Origin: Ascaris suum | Lineage: Eukaryota; Nematoda; Chromadorea; Rhabditida; Ascarididae | Reading direction: 5' to 3' | DNA length: 64,000 bases | Assembly: GCA_013433145.1 (NCBI GenBank) | Contig: CM024168.1 | Coordinates: forward strand, 11,540,184-11,604,183 | In this document: piece after piece, positions 13,993-28,300 of the stretch | Position numbering within the stretch: the first letter of the stretch is position 1 | Layout: every line of letters starts with the position of its first letter | Notes under the pieces: generated by a model | What the model was told of the DNA's origin: nothing | The model's input: only the letters and a program-made list of their open reading frames with translations | Database searches by the model: none | Translations under genes and position numbers: made by a program

Positions 13993-16900
13993 ATATGTCG
14001 TCCTGGTTTGCAAAATAACAAAACAACAAAATGCGATGCTTGACCAACGACAGAAAGATGGTCCCACACTCTTTTAGGTCTTATTTAACAGCTGAGTTAT
14101 ATGAATGACGAATAAGAAATTTTATTAGCAGTAGAGTAGTAGGATGTTTGAGGTAAAATGCACTAGAACGAGAGAGGAAGAAAAAAGTCAAGAGGAAGCG
14201 GAGCCAATGGGCGATTTGTAAGTAAAAAGAAAATGAAGACAAGGCTATTTTGGAATCAAAGCGAACAGGGTGCATTATTCTGCAGTGCTATGACTTAAGA
14301 GAAAAAAAGAACTGAAGTAAAAAGTCGTGTATTTCTCGCCCATTCAGGCGCCAATAGAACTGAAATTTGGAAATATATTTTCCTCTCGCGAAATTTGCCG
14401 CAAATCTACCTTCGTGCAGGTAATGTCGCTAGATCTATTTCCACTGTTGACAGATCTAATGACCGGAAGCGAGCAGATGCAAGTAATGTCTGCCTGCACA
14501 TGCAACATCAACACCCAGCTTTTACCTGCTTTTGTAGCTTTGCAGAGCAGCATATTTATTTGCCGTGTCCACTAACAGCCACCAGTAGCATGAGCTAGAA
14601 CGTATATTACATAGCTTAGGCGCTGAGTTCAAAAGTGAAATTTGTCGTTTGCGGAAGTCTCATTTCCTTAAATTCACATGAAGAAAGAGGAAAATCTTCG
14701 CAGCAATTGCATCAAGAAATTTCATTTCACAGCTTTCTTCACAGGTGATTAGATTCTTCTGAGGTTCTGATACCTGTAGAGCATTTCCATGTAAAACCGT
14801 TGGAATGACTAACTGCCTGAGGGAACTTTTATTTGTTGATTGAAATCTCGAAGACTTCTGCTTTCTAGCAAGCGAATAGAAAGTAACCTTATTCATTTCA
14901 TCAAGGTATAGGTACTTGCTGTAGTAAACGTTCATGAACACCGAAAAGGGGTTGAAGCATCACCGAGAAGTCGATTTTGGGAAAACGTTAAAGCTGGCAA
15001 ACTGAGTGTAAAAAACTGTTTGATGCACTTCTGTCATCGAAAACGAATTTTAATTTCAAACATTTACCAGAGAAGAAAACAATAGGAAGAACTTCTCCAG
15101 CTAGACTCCAAAGACCCCCTTACGATAAGCTTCCTTCATTGGTTCTTTGCACTCGACATAAGTAGATATCATCAGAGTACTCTGAGCGACAACCATATCG
15201 ACAGCAATGTTGCGAAGTGAGAAGTGCGCATATTCGATAAAGCTTCACTCGTCTTCATTTTTCAGGGTGCACGTATGGAGTAGTGGTGTAAAAAGCAGTG
15301 TAACCATGGGGAAGAAAGACTCGTTTATCAACAACACTGCAGAGTGCCACCCGAAATTAGTGTCGTTTTAGGCAAATAGTGGAACTGCGCTTTTAGATGG
15401 GGAAAAGAAAGAGGAATTTACTGTGAGAGCATTATGAACGCATTGTTTGCAATCGATAGTTGGGAAAAATTCCATTCAACGACGACTATCGACCAAAAAA
15501 AAATATTTGATTCTCGGATTCAGCACCGCTTGCGAACTAGATATTTTCTGCTAGCAATGCTCGATGATATTCTACAACTTTCTACCCACTTAGGACTTCC
15601 TATTTACATAAACTTATAACAATGCTATATTTTTTATTATTGGTATTACTCAATTTTGCAAGCAGCACAAGATTTTCGCTCCTTATTTCTGAGCATTTTA
15701 AACGGGGAGGGAGAGGGAAAATGTTCAGATGGTGGAACAAGGGGAAAGAGAACGCTGCTCTGCGATGCTGCTCTGACATGTCAGGTTGCACTTAACAGCA
15801 CTACTGTGACTTGTCCTACTCAACTTCCTTTCCATATTATGCCATTAACGTCCTTAATAAACGGAGTTTCCGAGCGTACTATTCAAGTGCATCGCTGAAA
15901 AACTTCACGGCTCTCAATCAAGTATATGCGGTTGAATTTCGAGTGTCATAGAACTACTCAACCGTCAGTAAACACATAGAATGGACCCACCACAGCCGAT
16001 TCATTGCGCCTATCACTGCTGAGTGTCTTCATGTCAAAAAGAATGTAGCAGAACAAATACTTCGAAATCACTGCAAAAAATGACTCATTCAGGGAGGCCA
16101 GAAAATACATTAATCGCTACCGGCGCCTGCACAACTATTGAGTTCATCCTGAGTGAGGGCTAGAAGCGATTGAGGACAGAGGAAAACTGTCGTGCAAGGC
16201 GATGCTATGTAGATTAATTTAAAGCTTACATTGCAAACAACGGTTTATTCAAATAAGTGCAAATCCATGCCATGAATGACATATTGCTTTTATCATGCCA
16301 GCCGGGTGCAAAACATTCAAGAAATAGTGTGAAAAGGCAAATAATGCATTTTTGCAGACTGAGTGGCGAAATTTTTAGCGTGTAAATTCTAAGTCTTTAA
16401 ATCAAGCTGATGGCGAAAAAATGGGGACGAAATTTAGTCTAGAAGCTAGGGAGTAGGTGGAATAAACGTAGTAAATTTCAACAGCGTGCATTTCCTGTTC
16501 ACGATTTAAAAACCATCGCGCAAACTCCACACTCAAAAACACATTTGCACAGGTGAGACGCCTTTATAACATACTTCCGCGGAAATCTGCGGGACGCGCC
16601 TAACATGTGGAAATTCTCCGTGCAATAAAAAACAGTTTGTTTAAAAAATTAAAGTGCACTGTTAGAGTATTTTAATGCTTCCTTTCAAGCTTAGCACGTT
16701 ACAAAAACCAGAGGAACCTTGACACTCAATCAAAACAAATGTCTCTCCAAAAAGCCCGGCCGAGGGCCGCTTTTTAAAATGACGCCGGGCGAATTATTAA
16801 CTAGCACAGAAATTCAAGAAGTAATTTGAATTACATGTTTATTAACCCACAGAATTTTCTATTCCTCTGGGCGGTTGCATAAATTTCTCACCAAAATTGC

Positions 16901-19900
16901 CACTCGTTCTCGTCCACCGAAACGAAAATTCTGTAATCACTCGCGTTCCATTCCTCAGAAGAAGCAATTCTTTCAAAGACAAAACTTCGACGATGAATTC
17001 ATCACAATATATAAACTATAACGCTCCAATATCCACTAACCCACCGTTTATTTAATTTATGACCGAACTTCACACAAAGCAGCATTGATATACTGACCTA
17101 ATTGCAGACTTCTGCGTTCCGAATTCCTCGAATTTCTCAAAAATCTCCATTGGAAGATGGGTGAGAGAATGAAAAGAGCCAAAAAGCAATCACGCTAAGC
17201 TGCTGTCATCATTGTTTCTTTCGCTGCTAAATTCGACAAACCTGTTCGTTTGCATGGAAAAGAATGAATATCCTACCAGTTCAAATTTCGCTCGAAAGCG
17301 TGTTTTCAACACTGCGTTTTTCACCATCTATTTTAGCAAGCAATGAAACGGTCTAATTGAAGCAGTTCTGCTCCAGAATTGAAGAAGATATGCGAACATG
17401 TGAATACTATTACCCAAAGAGATGGCTACTCATTTACGCACCGTGACGAAGGAAGCGAAATAGAACTGTTGCATTCCATTCGTCTGATGTATTTGTACGT
17501 ATTCTTTAGGAACAAAAAGCTGTAAAATTTTCCAAACTTGAATTCTTTTGTGCGAATTAAACATTTCATAAGTCAACTTTAGTTTTGACTCATCATATGT
17601 AAAGTCTAATGACAATGAAACATTTTATAGGCAGCGAGATATCAGCCAAGAGTGCTGCCAGCCTGAGACATAACAACGTGAAAATAAATTCGGCGAGCGA
17701 TGTAGTCAGTGCTTCGTCATTTTATGAACACTCCAACACACACTTTTTGTTAAAAGGATGGCAAAAATGTCCACTTCATGCACATTCTGCTTTCTTTCTC
17801 AACACAAACCCATCTTTTGCCCGGGCCTCTCTGAAAGGAAAGAACCTGCTCCCCCCCTCCCCCCGCACGTTTGATTCTGGTGAGTACCAAGAGTATAATG
17901 GACATAAGCGCATCAATCAACTCTGAGTTCCTTTGCGACATGGTTACAAAAAAGAGCAAAAAACATAGCGAAGACATGATCTAGGATGGCTGATAGACGG
18001 AGGAAAACGAAGAGGTTCATAATTGGCTGCGCTTGATCGATAATCCAGCCTAGAAAATTGCTGAAAAATAGAGGGGAATCGGAAGGGGTATTTATACGAG
18101 CACCTTGATAAGAAGATTAGTGTCGGTGGCTTACATGAAACCAGTTTGATATTGTCACACACGGACCATGCAGACAATTGACAAGAATCAGTTTTGGAAA
18201 AGGCGATTTGCGCTAATCATCAGATTAACCAACAAAATTTTCTGCGAATTTCAAAGAAAACACACAGCAGTGAATTTTAAGCAATTATATATCAGTTCGC
18301 AGATTTTGCTCATAGTTATGCGAATATGCACTTCATGCTTTTTGCCTGCGAAGAAATCTCTGAAGCATAAAACTCAATTCAGAAAACTGCGCAACAGTTT
18401 TCGAAAAACTGGCGTGATCAAGTTCATAGGAGAGGGCAGAATAATCGAAATAATAGTTTCGCGTTGTACTGACCCGCATGCATGTACCAATCTCGTGGAA
18501 GAAAGTTTTCTCTGAGGTGTTGAACGAAAACTCCGCCAACCTATAATGCATGTGACTTTTCGTTTAAACGTTTGAATGCTTTAAACTCTTTTCACACCTG
18601 GCGGCTCAATGTGCAATAACGCGTAGAAGTTCAGCCTATAGCATAAGTTATATTTAGCAAACAGTTCTGCCTCCAGCTGGGCAATTAATATGTATGTTCC
18701 CTTTATGTGCTGAAATTGGATCTGATTATCAAACAGTTAAGTAGGAAGTGGTGTAGGACTATCGATGACAACAAAAATATGCACTAAAACCACAGTCGAA
18801 GATTGTATTTTTAAAAGCCGGAGAATTCTCTCAATATTAGGAGCTGCCAAGATAACTCGACAGGAAGTGCTCACAATCAGATCAAACTCCGAAAGAACTG
18901 GGTGAAAAAAAAGCGTCTTATGTTTTCTTATTAAAGCGTTTTCTTTTTGCAGACGATTAATTTTCCTGCTAACGAATGGTGCAAAAATTTGTTCCGAGCT
19001 ATCTGCATATGCATCTAGCTGTTTTCTTTGGAAACGTCGAAAGCAAAGTGTTCATGTATTTCAAAATTATCTCACAATCTCTGTTTCGCCACTGCAAGTT
19101 CTGTGTGTTGATATGGATTTGCAAAGTCGCTTTGTTTCGTCTTTACATATGCAAAATTTCCGCTTACATCCGAATGCAATTCAAAAAATAAACTTTAATT
19201 GCAGTTATCAACGATATGCTGAACAACGTTGTATCGCAGTTATCGCATTGGATGGGCGAAGCATTGGGCTTCGGAAAACACCGTAAAAGGATCAGCGATT
19301 CATGTAAGTCAACGAGTGATATAAGTCTTAACAGACAGATGAAAAATCAACCGTCGACAAATACACAAAGCCGGCAAGGAGACTGACTGCGAACAGAGTG
19401 CTGAAAGGTTGTATCTCACATGAAAGCGAAATAGCAAGCAACTAGAAACTTCCTATGAATATAGAACCTATCAGATAATGTCGGTCTCCAACAGATGGAC
19501 CGTATTGTGCAGAAGTGCATCATGTGCGGAATTATGGACGGAGGACATATATCCACTCTCATTCCGTTATTAAAGAGGTCGGTACCGCGAAGGTATATAA
19601 ATGAATTAAAAGTGATTTCGGTGTTTCGCATGTTCTTTCAGGAAGCAGATCGAAATCTGTGAAAGATGCCTGTAGATAACAGCGAAGCGCCAGTCTGCCC
19701 CTTATTCGGCGCACACTGATGCTGTGCTGCTACAACATAGAGCTTCTGAGACAATGCCCTTCTTCAACGCATGAACCGTTTTTTGCAGGAGCGCATCATG
19801 TACGATATCATGCAGGATTAGCATTTTCGAAAAGATATCATGAATACAGTAATCTACTAAGAGTCACTGCTTTCAAAATGAACCAGCGAATACTTACATA

Positions 19901-19999
19901 TGCAAGCAGCAGAAGCAGAGCAAGAAAACGTCCTCGCATATCAAAAAACGCCTGGCGATTGCAGTCAGCAATGCGGTAGCTTGGTGTTACGTGTCGTCT
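13993..19999. other. Intergenic or unresolved, no supported gene
   Basis: Minus-strand frames at 14660-14941 and 14344-14553, and plus-strand frames at 17609-17926 and 18168-18515, are open for 67-115 codons. They lack recognisable domains and convincing splice context. The interval 15900-17430 has no frame of 60 codons on either strand. A C-rich run lies at about 17850-17870. A short G+C-rich arm pair (GCCCGGC and GCCGGGC, 16755-16795) could form a hairpin. Nothing here can be assigned a function. Confidence 0.5.
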
Positions 20000-21840
20000 T
20001 TATTCAAACGGCACGTTTTTATTAGGTCTCGAAATGCCACCACTAGCAGGATAAGGGTCGGGCAGGTCAGGGTGATGGTTGTCGAGGCAGGTCCCCAACA
20101 CAGCCGCCGACGAAGACGGTATGGGAGAGGAGCCGTAACAAGGGTGCACTACGCTACCCGTTTTGGATGATGGTTCTCCTCTCTGCTGCTCTCTGCGTGC
20201 GCGTCCGTCCAGCCCAACCAACGATCAGCAGCCGCCAACCGCTTGCGCAACCTTCAGATAACCTGTTTGTTGACAGGCAACTGGGCAGCATCATGGTGCT
20301 TGCCGCTTCACATACTTGCACATCGCTCGCTCCTCCTTCATGTGCTAGAAGCTCGTACAAATCGGCAACAACCCCTCACAAACATGCTATTCCTGTGGTC
20401 TGTTATTGTTGTTAATGTTAAGCACAAAACAGCAACTCAACGTTCGCTCTCGTATGACTGAACAATGGTCGTCAAAAGGGGACGCATCGTTACCAAACGA
20501 GCGGTCATTCAAGCACCCAGTAGCTCAGATTGGCTCTACCTCGTCCATTATAGGACCGTAAACAAGCAAGCACTCACACTTACACATGCATATGCTCGCG
20601 CTCGTACTCCTTTATTTCGCTGTGGCTTTTTTTCAGCTGGCTGGAATGAGCGAGAGGCGTGGGCGATTGCTTTTTCGGATCCATCTTGAGCATATACAGA
20701 CATTCGTATAAAATGGCAATGCCACTGCCATGATCGGAATCATCCGCCGCTGCAACGACTACTGCTTCGGGGCGTAGCGAGCCAGTGAAAGATCATTGAT
20801 AAAAATTCATGGGTTCGTTTGAAGCTGTCGTTTTAAGCCGTCGTTAGAAGCTCACTCCGTTTTCTTATCTCCAGCGAGTAAAGCATCAAGAGCTGCGCTA
20901 GATACTCCGATTTGCCTGGAGACATTCCACAAGGACCGAGAATTGCAATGGAATTAGTGAAGCTGATAGAAGTTTCCGCGTGCTGTTGTCATCTGAATTG
21001 CACTGACCAGGTGTGGATCTCGCCGAGAATCCACCTTTAGCGACAGCACACCTTAGATGGTTAATGTGACGGTGGAGAATTTTCGTTCGTCCGGATGCAA
21101 GTGAAATCCGATCTTTGTGATTAGGTTCACAATGACATCGATGTTGCGTTGACTTATCTCCCCATGGCAGCTTGCAGCCAAATGCCGTTAAGGTATGTGG
21201 TCGTTCTTTGGAAATTTGCAAGGGCCGCATCCATGAGCCACTGAAAGGTGGCATATTTCGCTCAAAGCGGTAACGGCTGTACTGTCAGATACCAGTACGC
21301 ATCCTGAGTGTTATCAACTGCTGTGAGTGACCGTTGTGCTCAGATAGAACTGTGCATTTATGCTGCCGGCATGAGAGAAATATCAGCCCATGTAAAATCT
21401 TTGAAGATTTTATCGAGCAGAGGCTTTGGGTGTTAAAGACAGCTTTATTGATCTTAGCAGAGAAGACAACGCATATGCGCAGGATGTGTCGACTTCTTGG
21501 CGAAGACAGCTGCAGCGGCCTAGTTAGATTTGACAGTTCCTGAGATAACGTTGTTTATTTTTAGTCGGTCTGCCCATGATGAGTGTGCAGGTTGCATTGT
21601 TCCAGGGTTTACTCGAGGTGTCCATTTCAACAGCGCAGTGGTGATACTCAAGGATCTACTTTGGCCTCAAAAGTACCTATCTGATATTTGTTGTGCTTGC
21701 ATGAAGCTGTCCATAAATCCAAACGACGACTTTGCAATGTACGCAAAGTGATGTGCAAGGGCAGGTCCAACTGTCTCATCTTTTGTATCGATTGCATTTA
21801 GACAACGACCTCTTCAACGGAGCTGAATTTCTCGTAAGGC
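20000..21840 (-). mobile_element. Decayed Ty3/gypsy-type LTR retrotransposon pol fragment
   Basis: Reading the minus strand from high to low coordinates gives short pieces of a Ty3/gypsy polymerase in the right order but in shifting frames. The early reverse transcriptase region is at about 21572-21470 (DRLKINNVISGTVKSN, then AVFAKKSTHPAHMR). The central reverse transcriptase is at about 21262-21180 (ATFQWLMDAALANFQ, then TYLNG where active enzymes have YxDD). Its downstream part is at 21130-21060 (NLITKIGFHLHPDERKFST), followed by RNase H-like sequence at 20682-20627 (SEKAIAHASRSFQPAEKK). Stops and frameshifts separate the pieces and the catalytic Asp pair is lost, so the copy is inactive. 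No integrase core was seen. A proline-rich open tail (about 20221-20000) could be the end of the polyprotein. Long terminal repeats were not identified. The base composition is more G+C-rich than its surroundings. Element class is supported by motif order; exact ends are not. Confidence 0.75.
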
Positions 21841-24800
21841 CAAGGCACAACATACCTGCATAGTCGAGGCCCTAATAAACTGACTCTTAGGAAAATTCTG
21901 ATATGATCAATAAAGCTTCTGTTTTGTATTGGCATTTCAAGCGACCAAGATGACTTTAACACCTGCTTCAAGTCTTCAGAAGACTCTCATCGAAGACAAC
22001 ACGTCGCGATACAGTGCACACATGCTAACCGTTTAAGAAATTCGCATACATCTCCATCAGCTCCTAATATCATGGAGGAGTCCCATTTCAGTCGAGAGTG
22101 TTCCTGTCGACAAAACCCTGCTCAGTACACTAACCAGCCTGAGGCTAGGATGGGTTTTTCCAGATGATGACTCAAGCAAACTCGGTGCCAAAATGTTCAG
22201 CAAGCAGAAACACATATTCACTCAGAAATAATTATCATGCTCGCTAACATCGAATTTGCCGAATACTGATAATTCGCAGTGCTTGCGACAGGTGCTTGCA
22301 ATTCAGTTCACAAGTCGACATTAGACCTGTTACGCTTGTAGCTTAAAGTGTATAGCAAATCGGATCAGTTTTCTAGGCTAGTTTACAGCATGTAAACTTC
22401 GACACAGTATCTGCAAAAGGTACGTTTTATGTAGCTGATTACAGTATAATTTCCAAAGTGGTTTTCCCATAGCGAAATAAAGAAGGAAGACCACACTTTC
22501 ATCAGCATTGGTCAGAAATTTCTCAAAGTGGGTCATAGACGGAGATTGGATCTAATGAACAATGGAATTTGGCAAAAGATTCACGAATTCAAGGCGCTGA
22601 AGAGACAATCGTTGGCTGCACTGCTGACTGTTGCACATCATCGGCCATAATTTGTATTGCTCGTACCGCAGCAATAAGCACTATGCAAAGTCAGCGCTAC
22701 CGAAGTCGATACAACCGCTTTGAATTCTCATAGATCGCCGAATGCGCCACAGTGAACAACGGAAGTAAATACTTGTCCAAAACTGATAATGAGCGACAAG
22801 TATCTGCAAAGTCACGAGCATGTGCCACCATTGTTGACGATTCGAGCAGGTGCGTCTACCAAGATCTGTTTTTTTTTCGGACCGGATTTTGTGAGGAACG
22901 GTGATGTATAGAAGGGTTTTCGTGTGTGCGTTTGTGCGCACATGCGTGCGTACGTTTATGCATGTGTGCTTGCGGTGCCATGTAATATGAAAGCAGTCTG
23001 CTTTACATATCATGACTTCAGGTCTATCAGCGCAACGTGAGATTAACATCGATCACAAGAAATGATGTGGAGTGACGTCACACAGTGCTTTCAATTGTTC
23101 CGCTTGAAAAACGATTCGTTTAATTGAAGAGCAACTTTACTTCAAAAAGATATTGTTCAATTGCCGCGAAGGGAAATCTGAAAGAGTACAACATTTGCCG
23201 CGTGAAATAAATATTCGACACAAAAAAGGAACATTAGACACAAAAAACATTGCAAAGTTTCTCAGAGATTCTTTTTTTTGTAGTGTTGTTGTAGTAATTT
23301 GTATTACTGCATACTGAGAATAGCAGTATTATTACAGCAATGTAATTACAGCGAATGTGATAGGAAAAACAGTAATATGTAGTACAATGAGGATTACTGC
23401 AAATAAATTGCAAGCACCTTTTTTCTCATCTGTGAGATTCAATATCTGTTGTCTTTCTTTCTTCCCAGTAATTTTTCTAGGGGAAAGTAAAAAGCAACTG
23501 GTCCGAACACAACATAGATCAAATAATACTTTCATCAGCATTTAAACTGATTTTTCCCTTAAGGGAGCAACTGTGCGACGACAGCGGCAACCGCCATGTA
23601 TTGCTTTGCATTGGTTTCGGTTTGGGTTCTCTTGCAGAGCGATGGTCTCATTATTACGATCCTTAAATTCAATGTTTTTCTAGTTTCGTGTCCTACTATA
23701 ATTGCTATTGTGCAGTTAAGCTCATAGCCTCACTGCTCATTGGATACCTGAGAATTCTTAATATCAGGTGAAATGAGTCAAAGTGATTTCCGCACTCCTT
23801 CTAAAGTGGTTCCTTATAACTCATTCTTTTGCTGAGAAGTGTTCGAGAAAGTTCTACCGTTGTTCAATGAGAAATAATCTTTCAAAATGTTTGTTAAAAT
23901 TCCAGGCACTTTGTGAAGCGATTTGATGTCAGTAGGCTATATCAGCACACGCAGGTGTGAGAAGTCTGCCACTGCGAGCCTGAGCCTACTCACATCAATA
24001 CGCGCCACTTCCGATATTACCTTTCTTCACCGATTACTTTCGCTCCTATTAGTTGCAATTCCACATGCTCGCGTATGCTGTCTTCATTAAAGTCAGCCAG
24101 AGTCGCAATACATCATACTCTTTTACCTTCTCAGTCACAGTACAAATTGCGCAGGAATCCTATTTATAATACAACAGTGCAATTAATTGTAACTTATGGC
24201 ACGTTTATCCAGACACAAGATAGTTGGTGTTGTGCCAGCTGCACACAGCACACAAATGATTTCCACTCTGAACTCGCTTCATCATACCCACTATATCACT
24301 ATCCAGCACAATTTGTCGCTGTCACCTATCATCATCGAAGAATCGAAGACAACAGCAATGATAGTAATCTTGTGACCTGGACACAATAGGAAGTCGAGTA
24401 CTGACATTGCTGAGATTTTAGACAAGATGAACATGCTTGCTTTACTACAGAATTCTTCCAACGAAAACTCGTTCCGAGGAGCATCTAGTATTACAAGCCT
24501 TCAGAAATCTAGCTGTAGCAGAAGGCGCAGCTTAGCTTGATCCATTTCTGAGAATAAATTCAGCGGATTGATAGCTCGGACTTCTCGTTCGATACACAAC
24601 CTGCTTCTAGCTTGTCTCGTCCTATCATCAAAACACTCCTAAAACCTCTTTTTCCAGTATAACGTTTCTCACAAAACTAATTTGCCTGTGCATACTATAC
24701 TTCTATATAATTTCGTGCATCATGCACGCCCAGAATGATTTGAGCCCTCTAGACGTCGAGCAGTAAAGCGCGTCCCTGTTGACTGTTTGACGACAGCATT

Positions 24801-25395
24801 TCTGTTTATTTTTTGTCTTCACTATGCAGTTTACCTTCTAGCTGCCGTCTTCTATTCTCAACAAACTTCTAGCGAGTGTACGATGCCTCAAACTTGCCAC
24901 GCTATTGAAAGCGTTTCACGCAAAGCGTCACCGTCAACCGGAAAACATCGAGAAATAGTTTCATATTCACCTTGGCTAGCAAAAGTGGCCAGGAAGCTCG
25001 TTTAGATGAAATCAGCTCAGCTTGTTGCAAGCTGAATTGATTCATCGCTCTAATGCTCTTTGATGCTTTTCTTTTTAAAGAGTGAACAGCTATGTTAATA
25101 CTGAATCCAGTTTTCGATGTGAGGTGTATAGAAGTTTTCAATATGCTTATTTCTTTTGAAACAGAGACTTTACGCTCTTTTGATTGCCAACATCGGGACT
25201 TTATCAAGAGGGTGGACTGTAACCTCCGTCTTCTCATTACGCGTTTCTATTGGAATCTTCATTTCGTATTCCGACGCTTTATATCCAACTTTGAGCATAA
25301 TATAACTTGCACGTGTTTCCCTTCGTGAAGGTGACGAATTATTGACGAGATTTTTCTATACTTTATAAAGAAATGAAGATTTCAAATATAAGCAG
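21841..25395. other. Intergenic region between the retroelement relic and the CRAL-TRIO gene
   Basis: No supported gene. A minus-strand frame of 122 codons (22681-23049) and a plus-strand frame of 104 codons (24075-24389) are open but lack recognisable domains. Parts nearest 21840 may still be retroelement sequence (gag or protease side), but I see no diagnostic motif. The stretch 23270-23400 is rich in TAATTAC/GTAATTA and TTACTGC words in both orientations and looks like a small repeat-like element. The promoter of the CRAL-TRIO/GOLD gene should lie in the last few hundred bases; no clear core element was recognised. Confidence 0.5.
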
Positions 25396-28300
25396 ATGAA
25401 GGCGTTTCTGAGCGAAGAAGAGCAGTGCCGAGTGGCAAGATTGCGTTCTCTAGCCAAAGAGCACCTCAGCGAATATTACGACACCGACTTCAACTTACTG
25501 AGATGGCTTCAAGGCCACTCATTATCCATCGACAACATAGCTGAAAAATTGATTGTTCACCTAAAGGCACGGTGAGTACAATTATACCGAAAGTATTTGC
25601 ACGTTCGTTCATAGCAGCAGCTTTTTGCTTGTCGCATTACACAGTTTGTTTTGCAAGTTTTTGGAGGTCGTTGTTTTCGTGAGTTATTCTTTCCGACAAA
25701 GCTCTAGGAGCACTTGTCCGAGAGAAGTTATTACTACCCGCTTTTAGCAGAGAAACAGTGCCAGTCCTCTTTTTACTATGCTGACGATAGTGGTTTCATC
25801 CAGGCAGGACAAAGAAGTAATTGCATATTTCTCGGGTGCTTTTTGCACAATAAAGGGCGAAAAACAAAAATGGCGAACGAATGATATTGGCAGATGCGCA
25901 GGACAGTAAAGACTGCGATGCTACTCCCTTCAGATCTTTTTCTCTTTTCTTTATTGTGTGCAGCGTAATAGGTTATTGGACTGATATATGCCCAGCAACC
26001 TGTGCAACATAGTAGTGTGCAATTTTCTCGCAGCTTCGAATCCAATTCTCTTCGAACGTGTTTTCTGGTGGAAATTCCTCTGATGGGTATGTGTACTCTC
26101 ATCTAGCTTAGTATTGTACCATGCAAATGCTTCATCTCAAAGATCACTACCTTGAACGTTAAGGTCGTCCATCTGGAATCTGGATGGAATGCACAAGAAT
26201 CCAAGACAGCATCCCATTCACACTCACCACGGAATGTACATAACCGGCCTATCAGGAATTATCGATAACACGCTGGTTGCGGTCGAGCAGGTATCGCTTC
26301 TACAACGTAATTCATGGCTGCTCCATCTACGTGCTTGACCACTTCTCAAATTTTCATTTGCAAGAAGCACAGCGATGAAGTCTCAGGAGATGAGAGATAG
26401 GTGTACACAATCTACAAGGTGGAGTAGACTGGTCTCCTCTACCAGCTTCCAGGTTGACCGTCAAGTTGGAATTTACGCTATAGGCACCAAAGTTTTCTTA
26501 GATTTGCATGCATTCTGCACCGGCAAATTTACTTTTTCTACAGATCGGGTTATAATGTGAATCTTCTTGTTAAAAATTGTGCGAGTGATCGGGTCAGTTT
26601 AGAGACTAGTGGTTACCGAGCACATTTTATTGGTCGTTTATTCGAGCGACTGATCTGACGAATATGATTTCAAAAGCACGTGTTTAGAGGATCTGGCGCG
26701 ATTTTTCACTTCAGCTCTCTAGATTGCGAGAATATGTTAAACGGCACCAATTTGCAGAGCGGACACGTGCATTGCGCGGATATACAAGTAGATAGCTATG
26801 CACTATAGGAATATGAGAGACCGCAAGATTGTTTTCTTTAAACGAAAATGCTAAAAATCTAGGCAGCAACACTGCGCGGTATGGCAAGCTGATTTCCACT
26901 TCTCAAGTGCTCAAATCGCTGCAAATTCCACCAATAAACCTTTTCGAATATTGATATTAGGAGCGGAGATTCTTTAGATGGCGTGTTGGCAGCACAGAGC
27001 TCTATGATGGTAAGTCGCTGGAGTTGTCTGATCTCCAGCAAACTTTATTTTGACTTGCCGATGATTTCAGCAAATTTAAAGTGGCCACTCGTTTGAAGAA
27101 TGACGCCGAATACTCAAATTTCAATGAGGATGAGGCCTTAGCACCTCAGTTGGCTACTCATCATCACACAAATGCATTTTGCATATGAATTTTCCTCTTG
27201 CGAACTTGTGGATAAAAATTTTCTGACTGATTAGGATTTCAGTGCCATGACTTAGTTTTGTTTCACCAACTAGTCAAGATTGCTGGGGAGGAAGAGTTCC
27301 ATTTGAAGGTGCATCGATTTTTTTAATGCAAGAAGCTAAATCGTTTAAAACATTTCCTCGAAAAGATCGGCTTTAAGCAAGAGAATTTTCGTTTCGCAGT
27401 AGAAAATGAGCAGGGAATGTTTTACGGCGCCAACAGCGATGAATGAGGTGTTTTCGTGACGGCAACAGTCCTACTGAGGTTGTTTTTATGAGTATAAACT
27501 CGCTACTTAAACTGTGGTCTGTGTTAGGTAAGATGAGAATTTAGCGGCAACATTTAGTATCCGTATGAGAGGCAACACAATCGCCTAAGTTGTTGTATTG
27601 TGTGAAGTACTCAGTACAAAATTGGTAACGCTCCACTGTTAGGATCAAGCAATCTCAGCTGCGCCCTTTCTAATGTTCTCTAAATGTTTAGTGCGGTCAG
27701 CTCGACTACTGGGGAATGCTGCAAGCGTATTCGTTAACGGAAATCTCGCTTGCATTGGTCGTCGACGTTGAGCATCTGCTTGCACGAGTAATGCAGCTCG
27801 AAAGGGAAACTGGTCTGTGCAGCTTTAACTCCAGCTTTATTTCAACAACATTCAGCTAATAAAGTAATTGCAGTCCAGGCGCGCATATAAGATAAGCTTT
27901 TTTGTTAGCATCTGAACGAGTTGAAGTTGAGTATGGAGAAGAGGCCAGCTTAGTACAACCTGATAGAGGGGTCGGGCCTATAGATTTTTTTCAGCGTCAT
28001 CGATTATCTTCGCGATTTGTTCCAACTGCTTTGGCCGAACGCATATTTTGTAGAAGAAATCGTTGAAAATGCCAACTTTATTACGCAGTTGCTATTGTCG
28101 TCCCTCCTGAAAAGAGGCCTATGGACAATTATCCCACTACGGACGATTATCCCCACGTTTAGTGGCCAAGCATCGCCAGGATCGACAATTTTTTTCATTG
28201 AGATTAAATGCGATGCCGCTTGTTCTTAGTGAAACGCGTTGTAATATTCGTTTTGTTATTTATATTTATCAGCATTTGTTGGTTTTGATTTTCCTCACTT

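Noticed and set aside
16750..16800. GCCCGGC ... GCCGGGC inverted pair as a terminator or transposon end
   Set aside because: Short arms and no flanking element or gene; a simple hairpin is all that can be said.
24075..24389. 104-codon plus-strand open frame
   Set aside because: Composition unlike a folded protein, no domain, no splice context, close to chance length.
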